Assembly: GCA_021234155.1 (NCBI GenBank)
Contig: JAJEKV010000054.1
Coordinates: 8,266,655-8,330,654 of the forward strand
Length of the DNA: 64,000 nt
Direction of reading: 5' to 3'
From: Isoetes taiwanensis
Lineage: Eukaryota > Streptophyta > Lycopodiopsida > Isoetales > Isoetaceae
Positions 24,326-36,262 of the stretch are shown here, in pieces. The position numbers and the translations under genes were made by a program. Numbering within the stretch: the stretch's first letter is position 1; each line of letters opens with the position of its first letter. A model generated the notes under the pieces. The model was not told where the DNA came from. It saw only the letters and a list, made by a program, of their open reading frames with translations, and ran no database searches.

Positions 24326-24589
24326 CCGGTACAAAATAGGTCATAAAACCCCACACAAACTGCTCAGTTAAAAGCTGATTGATAACGACGCATCACTGCA
24401 CGGCCACGAAGCCGAGGTAAAGCGGGATGCTGGTAATAAAAGAAAAAAGTCAGCCTTCCGAAAAGGCTACATCATAACAGCGTGATGTGCTAGTAGCACC
24501 CTTTTTAGGGAGCTCGCCCATGCTACACAAGTCCAGGGGCCTCACGGCACAAGGGACATTAATGTATTCTATTCTATTCTATTCTATTT

Positions 24590-25980
24590 CCAGCTTCCAG
24601 ATACCATCATAGAAATAGCCTGAATAAAACAGAAGAAAAACCCCCAGAAAATATGGCACTCATTCTGACAAAAAGCAATTCAAGAAAGAAAAGCTTGGAG
24701 AAGCTATGTTCACTTGCCTATAGCCATTTTGCTATTTCCTTGGCTTGGAACCATCCTCTATGATGATGATGAACAAGTTTTGTCTACCTGCTGCTGTTAT
24801 AGTCGATGTCCCTGCCACGTTCTCAAGTCTGGCATTGTCTAGGACTACCATGTTCTAACTCGCATTGGTTGGAAGGAAAATATTATGGCAGTTCTGTAGA
24901 AGACCCAGGATATGGCCATCGAACTGGCTTTGCAAGAGCGAAACTGCCCCAATTTGGCATAAGGAACCCGCATTACAGACACAGATCATAATAAACATTT
25001 TTGAGCATTACCTGATCAGGCGCTTTGCAGGGCTGCTGCTGCTTGTGCGACATCACCACAAATAGTTGGGAAAACACACGTGTTATCATTAAGCCAAATT
25101 TGGAAGCTCCATATGTATAGCCTAGATTTTAAAGAGTGAAATAATACATTGTTTTAGATTGTTCGTAGATTGCTTTAGATTGCAGCTCATGAACACGAAT
25201 AAAAATCGTAAACTAAATTACATAAGGTAGGAAAAGGTGGAAGCAACGAACAAGACAAAGGAGAGAATTAATTTGAAGGAAGCATCAACGACAAAATGAA
25301 GTATTCATATAAAGGGGCCTTTATAAAGGGCCATGGATTTGCAAAAAGGAAGAGATGCATAGACTTGCTATAAAAGGGATGCATCTTCTAGGGGAACATT
25401 TTATCTTCAAAAAATGCAAAGGATGCATCGTTTATGAATTAAGGGCATCGTCTATGAATATGTTCAACGACCAGACAAAAGAGAGGATGTACGATTACTT
25501 GTCAAGGAAGACCGAGATCATCTATTATAGGAGACACTTGACATCAGATCAGCGGCTGCTCCAAGGCAACGATTAGATTCCATATGCTGCAAATTCTCCT
25601 GAGAAGTTGTCCAGTAATTCTTTTCTAGAGATAAATCCAGTTTACCAATTTACGACCAAAGTCTCTTTCTTATCCAGAAGCTTATGTATTTTTCCCTCTG
25701 ATTGGAAACTGCGGTTTAGCAGTGGTGATCAGGAACTAGTTAAGCCAGTGTGTAATTGCCAATACAGCCTTTTGGAGGTGGATCCGGTTGGGCGGTTAAG
25801 TACCGTGCCATAACAATGTACCGAATTAATGATCCAGTTTGACCAAAGCACTTTTCTTTGTTTGTTTATTCTATGATGTTTTAAATGGTATCACTTGTCT
25901 TGGCATATATATATTCCCTTCCAACAAAAGGACAATCCAAAAAACACGTGCATATAACCGGAAGATAGGAAATACACTAC
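24590..25980. other. Unannotated AT-rich stretch
   Basis: I see no gene, repeat family or transposon protein. Short ORFs have no recognisable domain. Confidence 0.35.
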
Positions 25981-26224
25981 AAAAACCAAAGGGTGAAAAT
26001 ATTCTTACCATAGCTTTGGTGATTCCATCGCGGTGACTACTCTCCCACGGAATCACTAACCCTCCTGCCCCGTTATCCGTACGTACCCTCCTGCCCCGTT
26101 ATCCGTACCTGCCCCGTTTATACCTGACAGGCTCCATTTTATACCTTCCTGCGGAATCACGTCTGCGAAATACCGCTGGATGGAATCACCAATCTTTTAT
26201 TCTACGCGACGGAATCACATGGAA

Positions 26225-26400
26225 TTGATCCTGCGAGGTGGAATCACCGCATACCGTAATATTCTCCCCCGTGGAATCATCGTGTACGATAATATTCTCC
26301 CCCGTGGAATCATCGCGTAAATATTCTCCCCCGTGGAATCACTGCGATAATATTCTCCCCCTAGAATCACCGCGTACTATTCTTCGGGAAGGAATCACCT
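26225..26400. repeat. Subterminal tandem repeats inside the Mutator-like element
   Basis: Units of about 35-40 bases built on ATATTCTCCCCCGTGGAATC are repeated about five times inside the left end of the element. Arrays like this are often transposase binding regions; that role is inferred. Confidence 0.8.
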
Positions 26401-26429
26401 GGAGAAGCCCAATGTTTGCCATTTTCAAT

Positions 26430-27480
26430 TTCTGCAGATGAGCGGCAGATTCTCAAAGTATAACTTACATTTGCTTGCTACATTTGCTTGCAAAAGCAAG
26501 CAGGGTGGATTGAATTGGAAGAAAATATAAACTTGTGCTACTCCATTTTTTGTGTGCCTGTCCATTGTTATTCTATGCACTGCCCAGAATTTTTATGGAT
26601 GGGGATTTGAACCCCTTGTCAATATTGGCAATGCCATGGCCGCTTTAAAGCAAGAACAAAAAACAAGGAACAGGGTATTTTCAAGCAAGAACAAGATAAA
26701 ACCGAGAATCGGCCCCCCAAAAAAAAAGGAACTGTTTAACCAGTCAAAAACATGATAAACATGATGAATCCGGCGTTTCTTAAGTCAGATGTGTTTGCTG
26801 CAGATTATAGCTGAGATATCTTGATCTTTTTCAAGAAAGGGCAGAGTCTCCACACCATAACTGTCATAGCAGAGTCTGAAAGGGCAAGACTCTTTGTCAT
26901 CCGGCGTTTCTTTGAGACGTCATAGCTACTGTTGTTTGTTGCCGCCATGCCTGCCTTCATGCTACTGGACCCGCAATATTCAAGCAAAAAGGTACCGGAT
27001 CTGCAAGCATATTTCCTTCCACAGCCGGACCTGCAAGCCTATTTCCTTTCATAATGCCCTTTTCATGACTTCGATGACGCCCTTGGTAGGGAATGCAAAT
27101 GCAGGAAGAAGCTTTCTATCAAGAAACCCTGACGAGGAAAAGGAAGACCTTGCTGCCTCTGCTCCGAAAGCCTCTGTTGCAGATCGGAACGTCCAGAAGG
27201 CTCGACCTCTTCAATCCGGTCCTGCACTCTAGCTTCACCGCCATATCTGAGCTTGGCCGGCCCTTGAAGCTTGGCTGCCATAGCTCGAACCTTATGGGCT
27301 GCCGTTAGGTTTTTCTCACGAAAGAGTTTCGGGATTCAACTTAAGCCATTGGATTATTTCCATACAATCTGATCTGTAGAAGAAAAAATAAAACAAGAAT
27401 AAGAAAAGAAGGAAGATCTTCTCAACCCCAGCCAGAGCAAGCTGCCATAGCCGAAAAACCTCCCACAAGAACAAGACGTC
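26430..27480. other. Unique interior of the Mutator-like element
   Basis: The interior is not transposase-like. A minus-strand frame (27,063-27,281) begins MAAKLQGPAKLRYGGEARVQ and resembles ordinary plant coding sequence, but I cannot name it. If it matches a host gene elsewhere, this would be a Pack-MULE. Confidence 0.35.
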
Positions 27481-28332
27481 AAAAATTTGAATTTTTACTA
27501 AGATATTCCAGATGGTGATTCCCCCGTGTGGAATAAAAGGGCGGTGATTCCGTCCCGCGGTATTTTGCGGAGGTGATTCCGCCGGAAGGTATAAAATGGA
27601 CGGTCAAGATGCACCCTGTAGATGGATGGCTGAGATCAATCAGAAGGTACACCTGACGCTGTCAGGTACGAATAACGGGGCCTCCGGAACGGATCCCGTT
27701 TCCGGAGGATTAGTGATTCCGCGGGAGAGTAGTCACCACGATGGAATCACCAAAACCAGGGTAAGAATATTTTCACCCAAAACCAAAGGTGAAGACTTGC
27801 CAAAAAGAAATATTCTAACAGATATTTGTAGAATATTCTAAAATATTCACGGCCCATATACTAAACAAAGGGTTTGCCCTTCGGACAGCAGGAATAGTCC
27901 CTAACAAAAATGGTGACCCCTATTTCTATTGTCATTCGTGTGATGAGGATGTAATTTTACGATCTAACTTTACCCTCTCATTTTTCGGATTTGACACGGC
28001 AAGTGTAATATTGTGGTATTTCCGTCGTGGGCCGAGCCATCAATGGCAGGGTCATCGATGCTGCTATGGGACCCTTTTTGTCCCTTAATTACCTTGCCTT
28101 ATATTGGGCAACTCGCCTTTCTCATCGGTTTGTCCAGGATCAGCTCAATTGGTTCGGCAGCGAAAGTTTGTAGAAAGGAGATTTTGCGATAAGTTAGTCT
28201 ACACTTCAAACGCGTTTTTTTTTTTAAATCTCTGGAAGTACCTCTGAGCCTTTGTACTTCTTTTCAATTCAGGCTATATGTTATGAAGAAACACTCAACT
28301 AAGAATGCCTTTCTGGGGTAATTAAGAAGAAG

Positions 28333-30447
28333 ATGCTGCTTCCTTTTCATGATTTTACGAAATTGAAAACTAGAAGAGTAAGTAATTTTTGTGTAATTTA
28401 TGTAGTTCAAGTATGTTTATATTTTTTTTGCATAGTGGTAAACTGTTTATTTTTAAATTTAAGTTTAAAATATTTGTTTCTGTATCTTTTCCTGTAGTTT
28501 ATGTAATTTGTACTTTTCCATATTAAGTAACCAATAAGCTTATGTGATACTTGGTAGGTTGTTTTTGAGGAACACTATCATGCTCGAGATTCTCCTACAT
28601 TAGAGGCACTTAAGGATCTCAGCAGTCTGCGCAGGGCCATTGAAGATTCAATAAATGGCAGCAGATTCATACCCCCGGCAATCGCTCGGGAAATGGCCTC
28701 TGGAGAAACTTCGCCTATTGTACAGGTTCACATCTGAGCTATGTTAATTTCAATATGAGAAGTGCAAGGACTCACTGTGAATCATGCCCTATGTTTCATG
28801 TTTGATTGAAGGACTTACAAAAGCTAGAGAGGTATCTTCCTCCCCTTGAGAATTTAGGGAAGTGGGTATCAGCAGAAAATGAAAGCCAAGAAATGGCAAA
28901 GTGGACAGCTAACCTCAGACTACGTTGGACGAGCACCTTGGCTGGTTCAAGTGGCTATGGATTGACAGGCCATAAATTTTTCCGTATCGATGACTTACGG
29001 TATGAGTTATGCATGATGCTTTTCCTGTATGGGGCACTTTTAAGAGAACAGGCAACATCAATGCTACCACTTGGTAAGCAAGGTTCCTTTCTTCTGCTAA
29101 GCCCTCCTTGTTCTGTCCAATGATGAGAATTTCTCATAATTGCAGATATGGTTAATTCGGCTACAACTCTTAGAAAGGCTGCTGGTGTTTTCCATCATAT
29201 AGCACATAACTTGTTACCAGGATTGATTACAAAGCTACCTAATGATAGACCACCTGAAGTTACACCATCAATGGCAGCAATAATGCACCTCATCTGCCTG
29301 GCAGAAGCACAGGTAACCAACTCTAGTTTCTTATGCATTACAGTCATTGTTTTTTAGTAAGGAAGAGGATAAAGGACTAGGTTGTAAAGAAACACAGTCA
29401 AAACAGAAATCCTTTTTCCATATTGCATCAGTGCTCAAATAGGCCTTTGTGTTCATTTTCTATGCACTTATACTGCTTATAAAAACATACTGCATGCATC
29501 ACAAAACATTCTTTTAGTCTCTTCTACATAACATTTGTTGTTGACTCGATGGATTTAAGTTCAGGCAGTGGCGGTATGCAAAGCTCAAGAGAAGAGCTCA
29601 AGCAATCGTCTTCTTTCAAAACTGCATTTTGGCGTTGTACAGATCCTCGAAGAAGCTAATATCTATCTTCAGCAATATGCAGCTGACTGGAATGATGTTT
29701 CTGACAAATTCAAGGTTAGTTAAAACTTCTGCTAGATGCCATTCTGCATGTATGGATGATAATGCCACAACTAGAGAGTAATGTCGATTTGAATTTTGCC
29801 ACAACTAGAGAGTAATGTCGATTTGAATTTAAGCTATCTTAAAAATAACTTAGGCAACAATAAAATACGCTAGTCATATTATGTAGCGGATCGAAAAATT
29901 AGAAATCTTCGTACACAACATTGTAAGTAGAACTTCCATTTGTAGTTGAATGCCATTCTCTTTACAGTTTCCTTGGTTCTCAAGATCTCGAATGATGGGA
30001 CGCTGAAAGCCATTGAATTAAACAGGGATTTTTGCATGCGACGACTCTTCTCCATGAAGTAAGAAGTTGGCGTCATCTTGCAGAACACTTTAAGGGCATT
30101 GACAGTGTTGGACAGGCAATTAGCATCCTGCGGCATGTGTTAAATAAAGTGGAGCATAAAAAGGTCATTTGTAAGTACACATTCACCTTCAACACTTTGC
30201 AGAAGCCTTTTCAACTGACCAAGCACATGGTGTCCATTTAGATGATGATGAAGCGAAACTCGTCTTCAAGCAGGAGATAAACATATTAACTGAAATGTTA
30301 CGAAAATATGAAAAAGAAAACGAAATAGTATGGAGGCCAAAGCCAGGTGTCCCAGATGATATTCCTGTCCTGGAAGGGAAAAGAATTGTTAGTCTCATTC
30401 CTTACAAGCCAATATGCTTTGACAGAGAATTTATGTTTGTTATGTAA
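28333..30447 (+). CDS. BRO1-domain protein (7 exons, ~392 residues)
   Basis: I read join(28333..28377, 28558..28725, 28812..29073, 29146..29312, 29565..29714, 30026..30170, 30206..30447). All joins keep frame. The protein starts MLLPFHDFTKLKTRR, and its middle holds LERYLPPLENL, GYGLTGHKFFRIDDLRYELC, GALLREQA, TTLRKAAGVFHHIAHNLLPG, MHLICLAEAQAVAVCKAQEK and LLSKLHFGVVQILEEAN. It ends with a region like IVSLIPYKP. This is the pattern of plant BRO1-like-domain proteins, related to the ESCRT-associated Bro1/ALIX fold that binds at endosomal membranes. Exon order, phases and length (about 400 residues) fit that family. The last intron would be only 35 bases, which is odd and may instead reflect a deletion. 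No frameshift is otherwise needed. Confidence 0.85.
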
Positions 30448-30570
30448 TTGCAATTTATTTGTCATCCTGTTTATCTCTTCTTGTCTCATAATGTTCTTAC
30501 TCCTGGAGGTCTTGAATTCTGTATGTGTTAAGGTCTCATAGACCCGTCCGTCGGATCTTACGTAGACGTT

Positions 30571-30576
30571 AATAAA
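30571..30576 (+). terminator. Candidate polyadenylation signal of the BRO1 gene
   Basis: AATAAA lies 124 bases after the stop codon in a T-rich context. Plant signals are loose, so this is only suggestive. Confidence 0.3.
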
Positions 30577-31940
30577 TCTTTCTTTCTTTACCCTTCATAT
30601 AAACCAGCTTCCTTGTTTGTACATACCTTTACCTCTCTTTGTAATATCTATAGAAATATGGGGATGGGATATTTGCATATGCTCTAGGCTTAGCAAATTA
30701 TCGTACTCCTGATTTAAGAAGTTACATATTTCGGACAGGGTTGTTTATGTTGGAAATCTAGCTCTTTATTTATTTAATACGTTTTAAAGACGTTCTATCC
30801 TTTTGGGTTCTTATTCCTATGCAATCCCCAGTGGAGTAGTGGAGTAGTATACATGCCGTTTGTCTCATGGATGGCCGTCTTGCGTGATCTAGACAATCTA
30901 CCTAATTGGCAGTGTGTGCACTTGGAGCCTCCATCGACATCTTGTATGATACAATTGGGAACTCTGTGTGTGTGTGTTTTTTTAAAGGTACAAGATGATT
31001 TTTTCATTAATTGAGGAAAACTATACAAAGTTTTTGATAAGTCCTCATGTGGACTTAATAAACCAGTTCCAAATATCTTGAAACAAAGTAACAGGATAAA
31101 AAATAGCACAAAATTTTGCACCAGTTTATGTATGGAAAGTCTGGTCGAAGGATTGAAGATTACACACTTAGGTATTTGTCTTTGAAGAGCAATAGCCACA
31201 GATTTAAGTCTAACCCTTCTACATGAAAGGTAGCAAAAATCTTCGATCAGATGTCTAAGATGAGAATAATGATTAAAATATGAACAACAAGCACTTTCCT
31301 CTTCAGATCCCCCAGGTTTCTGCCATTTGAAGACCTCTTGTAGAAGTCATCACAGTTCTCCTCCCCGTCTATGAAATCAGTTGCCCTATTGCTTGGAATG
31401 TAGCAAGTGTGGACAAATTGGGTCTGATGCCTTACTGCCATTGACCACTTCATCATTGACTGGAGCCACATTTGGAATAGGCTTCAACAGCTTCTCAATT
31501 TCGCAATTCAGATCGCCCTTGGAGAAGGGATCGGCAGGAGGATGTTGTACGTCCAGGAGGTTGAGCCTATGAAACATGCGGCCTGGGGATTCAGCCATGC
31601 ATTGCTGCTGTGACTTCAAGCAGCTCTAACAAAACAGAGCTTCAAAACAAATGAATCCAAAGAATATCATGCTTCAACATGAAGTCCGGGAGCCGGAGGT
31701 GAAGCTTTGGCAAATCCCTGATGCCGAAAATAGCAACATTGCCTTTCCGTTCGAAATTGAACTACCAAAACTATAGCCGTTTTGATAGGTGCCCCAAAAG
31801 TTTGGCAACTTCTTTAACCGGCAGGCCGTTTGATCCGGTTGATCATGGCCGTCTCTTTCAACCTGGTGATAGGGCAGAATGGGCTGAGTTCTCCAGATTG
31901 AGGTGAGAAACAAGCTGAGATGCCTTGGATTTATCTCAGA
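30577..31940. other. Unannotated stretch downstream of the BRO1 gene
   Basis: A short GT run and a T-run at 30,961-30,985 precede a sequence resembling the complement of a poly(A) retroelement end. No protein domain is visible on either strand. Confidence 0.3.
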
Positions 31941-32220
31941 AACAAGTAGCTCTGCCTTGGTTTTAGCTTCGGGTCGTGATAAACCAGGCTAGGGGATGAT
32001 AAACCAGGCTCGGACGCTGATAAACCAGGCTAGGGATGATAAACGAGGCTAGGTGCAGGTATGGAATATATAATCCAGGTTTGGTGTTCTTGATCGACCG
32101 GCCTGCCGGTTAAAGGGGTTAACCACCTCCGCTTGCCTGTTACAGCCTGTAAATGGGCTCGCCCCTCCGGGCTCGCCCATTTACTGGCTGTAACAGCCTC
32201 GCAGGGGTGGTTAACCCCTT
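31813..32220. repeat. Foldback: 46-bp arms plus outer 17-bp inverted repeat
   Basis: The arms 32,113-32,158 and 32,175-32,220 are near-perfect reverse complements (AAGGGGTTAACCACC, CTGTTACAGCC and GTAAATGGGC on one arm), with a 16-base GC-rich centre. A further exact 17-base inverted repeat (CTTTAACCGGCAGGCCG / CGGCCTGCCGGTTAAAG) links about 31,813 and 32,099. This could be a foldback transposon or a strong RNA hairpin. Confidence 0.75.
31978..32053. repeat. Four tandem copies of a ~19-bp unit
   Basis: GATAAACCAGGCTAGG-type units are repeated four times with small differences (GATAAACCAGGCTCGG, GATAAACGAGGCTAGG). Confidence 0.85.
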
Positions 32221-32489
32221 CATAAATCCTGGGGTATTTTGACAAATAGCCCAAATTACAAGGCAATTTAAAGTTCCCCTTTTATTGGAAAAAAAAGAAA
32301 ATGTCTTTATTCTTTATTAACAAAGAAAGAACTAAACTTAAAATTGAAATTAAAACACGGTTCCTAAAGATTATGTCGACGGAAATGCCCATCTTAGCAG
32401 GACTATATGAGTATTATCGGTTGTATTTACTGATTTTTAATGCATATGTTTGTTTGTTCCTGCTTTACATTTTGAGATTGAAACTGTGG

Positions 32490-34280
32490 ATGGAATTGGG
32501 AGTATGGTTTTGCAGCTACTGGTGTGCTTATGGTCCAAAGGATCTCCGGGCCCATACCCGGAAGGTGCTTGACAGAACAAGAAAGGCATTGGTGGCTGAG
32601 GCTAAAAGATCAATGCAAGAGGTTCAGGAAATCCAGCATCAAGCATGGGTGCATGTGCACTTCCAACTGAAGCACAGAGTGGACTAAGATAACTTATTAT
32701 GAGATGAAGCATATTGATTCGCAAGGGCAGGCATGCCATGGAAGTGAAGATCCAAATTGTGAGAAAACCAGGTTCAATGTGGCCCCCTGGCTATCCAAGA
32801 AGAAGACGCTTTGGGCAAGGAATTTGCTGCATCAAAACCACACTTACCAACATATCATGACAAAGCACGAGAAGGATTGGGCATTGCAGAGGAGAATGAA
32901 CCCCTCTAAAGAGAAAAACCGTGACCAGATTCTTGATATGGATGATGTCTACAACATCTCTCGCAAATTTGCTAGAGACACTTGGTTGCTACATCCAAAT
33001 GTTCCAAAGAGCATTAGGTTGTGGGTTCTCTACACCAAGAGTGTGTATTCTTGTATCAAGAAGGCAGACCATTCACTTTAGGTATTATCACTCCATTCCA
33101 AATGAAGATTCTGTTGGAACATGGGAAAGGCAATGACGTTGCTATGGATTCAACCTTTAAGACCAACGACATTTGCTATAGTCTATATACCTTGCTAATA
33201 TTTGACAGTCATGGGAATGGTGTGCCAAATTGCATGGGTTATGACTTCTAGTCAGGAAGTAGAAGAAATTTGGCCATGGCCCACTGCTATAAAACAACAC
33301 ATTCATAAGTTGGATCCCATTTGGACACCCTCTTGCTTCATTGTGGATGATGCAAAAACTGAAATTAAGGCCTTGGAGGAAATCTGGCCCATTTCAGCAA
33401 TCCAATTGTGCCTGTGGCACGTTAGGAGGAATTGGTTGAAGACGTTAGTGAAGCAAGTGAAGAACAAGAAAGTAAGGGCCGAGATGTTCAAGGAGTTGGG
33501 GCACATTATGTACGGCACTCACGTGGAGGGTGATGGTAGACTTCGGGATGCATACGTGGAATCTTGTCGTCTAGAAGGCTTGAGACTCCTCGAAGAGTTC
33601 AAGCAAAAATATAAAAGATACAAGAAGGTTGTATCCTACATGGACAAGGTGTGGACAAAAAATATTTCCTTCTGGATTACAGCATCTAGAGTTTATCCTC
33701 GTGCAAACCAAGAAACTAATGTTGGGGCAGAGTCCTACCATTTCCACATGAAGAAAAGGCTACGAGGGCTTGATTGGCTGTTGTACATCTTCGTGAATTA
33801 GTTAGAAACTCACATGTCATATGACAGGATTAAGAAGGAAGAGGGCTTCAAACTTAACTGCAGATAGGAACATATTGTTGAAATTGCCATTATTGGTGCA
33901 CGTGGCATTCCTAATACTGCAGTTAGATGGCTGGATTACAAGGCAGGCACAGTTGGAGTATGGAGCCAGAACATGGATGCATGGGATGAGAACACAGAAT
34001 CAGTCCTTACTTGGTAGTGGTTGCCAATGAGAATTGGTCCTGTTGTGACTGTCCTTGGGGTTTCAAAAGTAACATGTGTAAACACCAAGTCAAGGTCCTT
34101 CATATATTCTCCAACTACAAGGAGGAGGACATTTTAAGGATTTGTGGAACCCTCTTTGGCTCACAAGGTGGTGGTTTAGCTAACTTGAGAATCGTGGCCG
34201 AAGTGTATATTCAGGAAGACGGTTGCTTTGATGTTTTCGAAGGGAATCCCCAGGATTCCGAGGATGATGGCAGGGATTGA
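32490..34280 (+). pseudogene. SWIM-type MULE transposase-like protein, decayed
   Basis: The region reads as one protein across three frames. It has an N-terminal part with YWCAYGPKDLRAHTRK and GQACHGSEDPNC, and a DDE-type core with PFTLGIITPFQMKILLEHGK, AMDSTFKTND, FIVDDAKTEIKALEEIWP and LCLWHVRRNWLKTL. It ends with a SWIM zinc finger, CDCPWGFKSNMCKH (C-x-C...C-x-H). This is the MULE transposase domain followed by SWIM, as in many transposon-derived genes of non-flowering plants. In-frame stops (after HVHFQLKHRVD, near 33,799, near 33,866 and near 34,017) and frame changes near 33,040, 33,210 and 34,010 make it a pseudogene. No matching terminal repeats were found around it. Confidence 0.8.
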
Positions 34281-34776
34281 TGAAAAGAGGGTCCACCAAC
34301 CCAAACTGAGCTGCAAGAAAGCATAGAAGCCAGCCTTGCACAACTGTTTCGAGTAGTTCTTTCATTGCAAGGGAGGCCGAATTCTTGCTTAGAGAACTAG
34401 GTGGACAACTAGAACGTTTGCTGCTAAGCACCACTGTGATTGACCAAGGTCCTACCATGGCCATGGTCCATGATTTCAATGGCAACACTATTGCAAGACC
34501 AGCACCATTCACAGAGGGTCGCAAGCGAAAGAAGAAGGTACTTGGAGAGACTGTCTTTGCCAGTGAATGCTAATACCATCTTGGGGAGTAATGCTTGTTT
34601 ATAAGTTCTATGCTAGATGATGTCTTATCCTCCCTAAGTATTGCTGCCATAGAACCATGTGCTCTCAATTGGTTTATCTGGACAATTTATGGAAGGGTAT
34701 TAGGATCAAATACAATTGGTATAAATACACCAAGTATTAATACCAAGTATATTTCCACTCAATGTCAAGGACTACC

Positions 34777-35470
34777 TGTGACAACCATATGGATATTCAT
34801 ATCATACGAACATTATACTCATATGTACAAAAGATGGTCGTCACACTGATGCAAAATGGTAGTTGCACAAAACAGGGTTTAAACTCACAACTTTCTAGTT
34901 GTGAATCACACACCTTTTCCAAGTGCACTACCAATATTTGTTAAACATTTTTCTTTTTGTCTTTTCTCATATGGGACTGTTTCCAGGAGGTTCTAGTTCT
35001 AGAACCTACATGCATGCACGACACTTGGCATTAGTGTAGGTTGCGTATGCGTACGGTACCTTCTGGGTACTTACCGTACCGGACTGGACGTACAGTACGA
35101 CGGAATATTTTTATGTATTCTGCGATCAAAAAAAAAAAAAAAAATTTGAAGTACGTTACGTTTTTTTGAGGTACGGTACGTTTTTTAAAGGTTTTTTTAA
35201 GTTTTTTCAAGGTTTTTCTAAGGTACCGTACGTTTTTTAAAGGTACGGTACGTAACGTACCTCTGAACTTTTAACGTACCGAAATTTTTTTGGGTACGTT
35301 AAATTTCTGGGAGTACGTTAAGAGGTATCGTACATAAAAAACTTCTGTACGTACGGAAGTATGGTACTACACCTGCTTGGCATGATCTCATCCATTGAAG
35401 TGGCGCGATCCTGACCGTTGGCCTAGATATATAAGGAGGCACTTCCTTCTTGTCGAACCATTCCGGTTCA
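34777..35470 (+). repeat. 5' LTR of the chromovirus, split by a MITE
   Basis: It matches the 3' LTR at 40,215-40,547 over its length, except for an insertion at 35,031-35,375. The TATA-like GATATATAAGG lies near 35,428. Confidence 0.82.
35031..35375. mobile_element. hAT-like MITE in the 5' LTR
   Basis: The segment is absent from the 3' LTR and is flanked by CTTGGCA at 35,024-35,030 and 35,376-35,382 (8 bp with one mismatch if extended). The ends look like TAGTGTAGG and, inverted, CAGGTGTAG, compatible with the short hAT terminal repeats. The interior is full of GGTACGTACC-like palindromic words and an A-run near 35,127. Confidence 0.7.
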
Positions 35471-35744
35471 AACTATCATGAACCTACGCGAAAACAAGGA
35501 AAATACATGGAAAATTTGCAAGAAATATGGAAGAAATATACCACGATCGATAAAAGAATCTGATATATGAACAGGAATCAAGAAGCCATCGTATAAGGTC
35601 AGCAAGGCATTTTTCATCTCTATATCATTGAAATCAGAGGTTGGATAAGGTTAACAAAGCATTTTTCATCTCTACATCATTGAAATCAGAGGTTGGAGGG
35701 TTGGACGCATTGGCGCAACAGTCACAGAATATACCGCGCCTCTT

Positions 35745-36230
35745 CAGGTTTTGTTCGAGGGAGTTTCTTGTAGCATTTTCTTCAATCTCATCATTAGTCC
35801 ACATGGGCCAGTAGTCTTGGGTCTGCCCTGGCTCGAGCTACATAATCCACAGATTGATTGGCGCACTAGATCATTTCGACTTGCTGGTTCTAGCTCTAGT
35901 TCTAGTAAATCTGGAGTCCAGGCCTCTGTACCAACATCGACTTCAGTCCATGCAATATCGTGGGCTCCTGATTCCATCCTTGTTGTTCTCGTTTCTGCAC
36001 CATGTTCTATCGACTCTTGTCTCTACTCCATTTTATGCCTCAGATTTTGACCATGCTCTCGATCATGTCCCAGCTCCAGTCCTTGTTCAAGTTCCTACTC
36101 CAGTTCCAATTCCAGCTCCTGCCCCTACTTCTGTAGAGGCTTCCTCATGCTCTAAGTTTCATATCTCGAAGATTTCACTTCATAAGTTTATTAAATTTAG
36201 AAGGCAAGTTCCAAGTTCAGTATTTGCAAT
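35745..36230 (+). pseudogene. Chromovirus protease-to-RT spacer fragment
   Basis: The frame at 35,751 reads GPVVLGLPWLELHNPQIDWR, the conserved LGLPWL..HNP.IDW motif that follows the retropepsin in Ty3 elements. A second frame continues with Pro/Ser-rich text and FHISKISLHKFIKF. The protease active site itself is not visible. Confidence 0.65.
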
Positions 36231-36262
36231 CCAGGTTCATCCGTTAGCTAGCTCTGCGCTTG

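Larger units (their letters stand above)
19880..24590 (+). mobile_element. Near full-length LINE, decayed (LINE 2 of window)
   Basis: The order is ORF1 (coiled coil), endonuclease, reverse transcriptase, Cys-His motif, ~240-base UTR and a (TATTC)n tail at about 24,564-24,589. It is related to the minus-strand LINE in the shared C-x2-C...H...C motif and endonuclease layout, but clearly diverged in sequence. Several indels and stops break ORF1, the endonuclease end and the RT. The 5' border is uncertain; I place it near 19,880-19,920. No target duplication was identified. Confidence 0.82.
25991..27778. mobile_element. Non-autonomous Mutator-like element, 1,788 bp, 9-bp TSD
   Basis: Both outer ends read GGGTGAAAATATTCTTACC inward (25,991 onward, and the complement ending at 27,778). 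The flanks are identical 9-mers, AAAACCAAA, at 25,982-25,990 and 27,779-27,787. The terminal inverted repeats are long (about 190-260 bases, with one interruption) and rich in GGAATCAC motifs. Long inverted repeats plus a 9-bp duplication are the hallmark of Mutator-like elements. No transposase is encoded, so it must have been moved in trans. It lies about 550 bases upstream of the BRO1-domain gene start. Confidence 0.88.
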
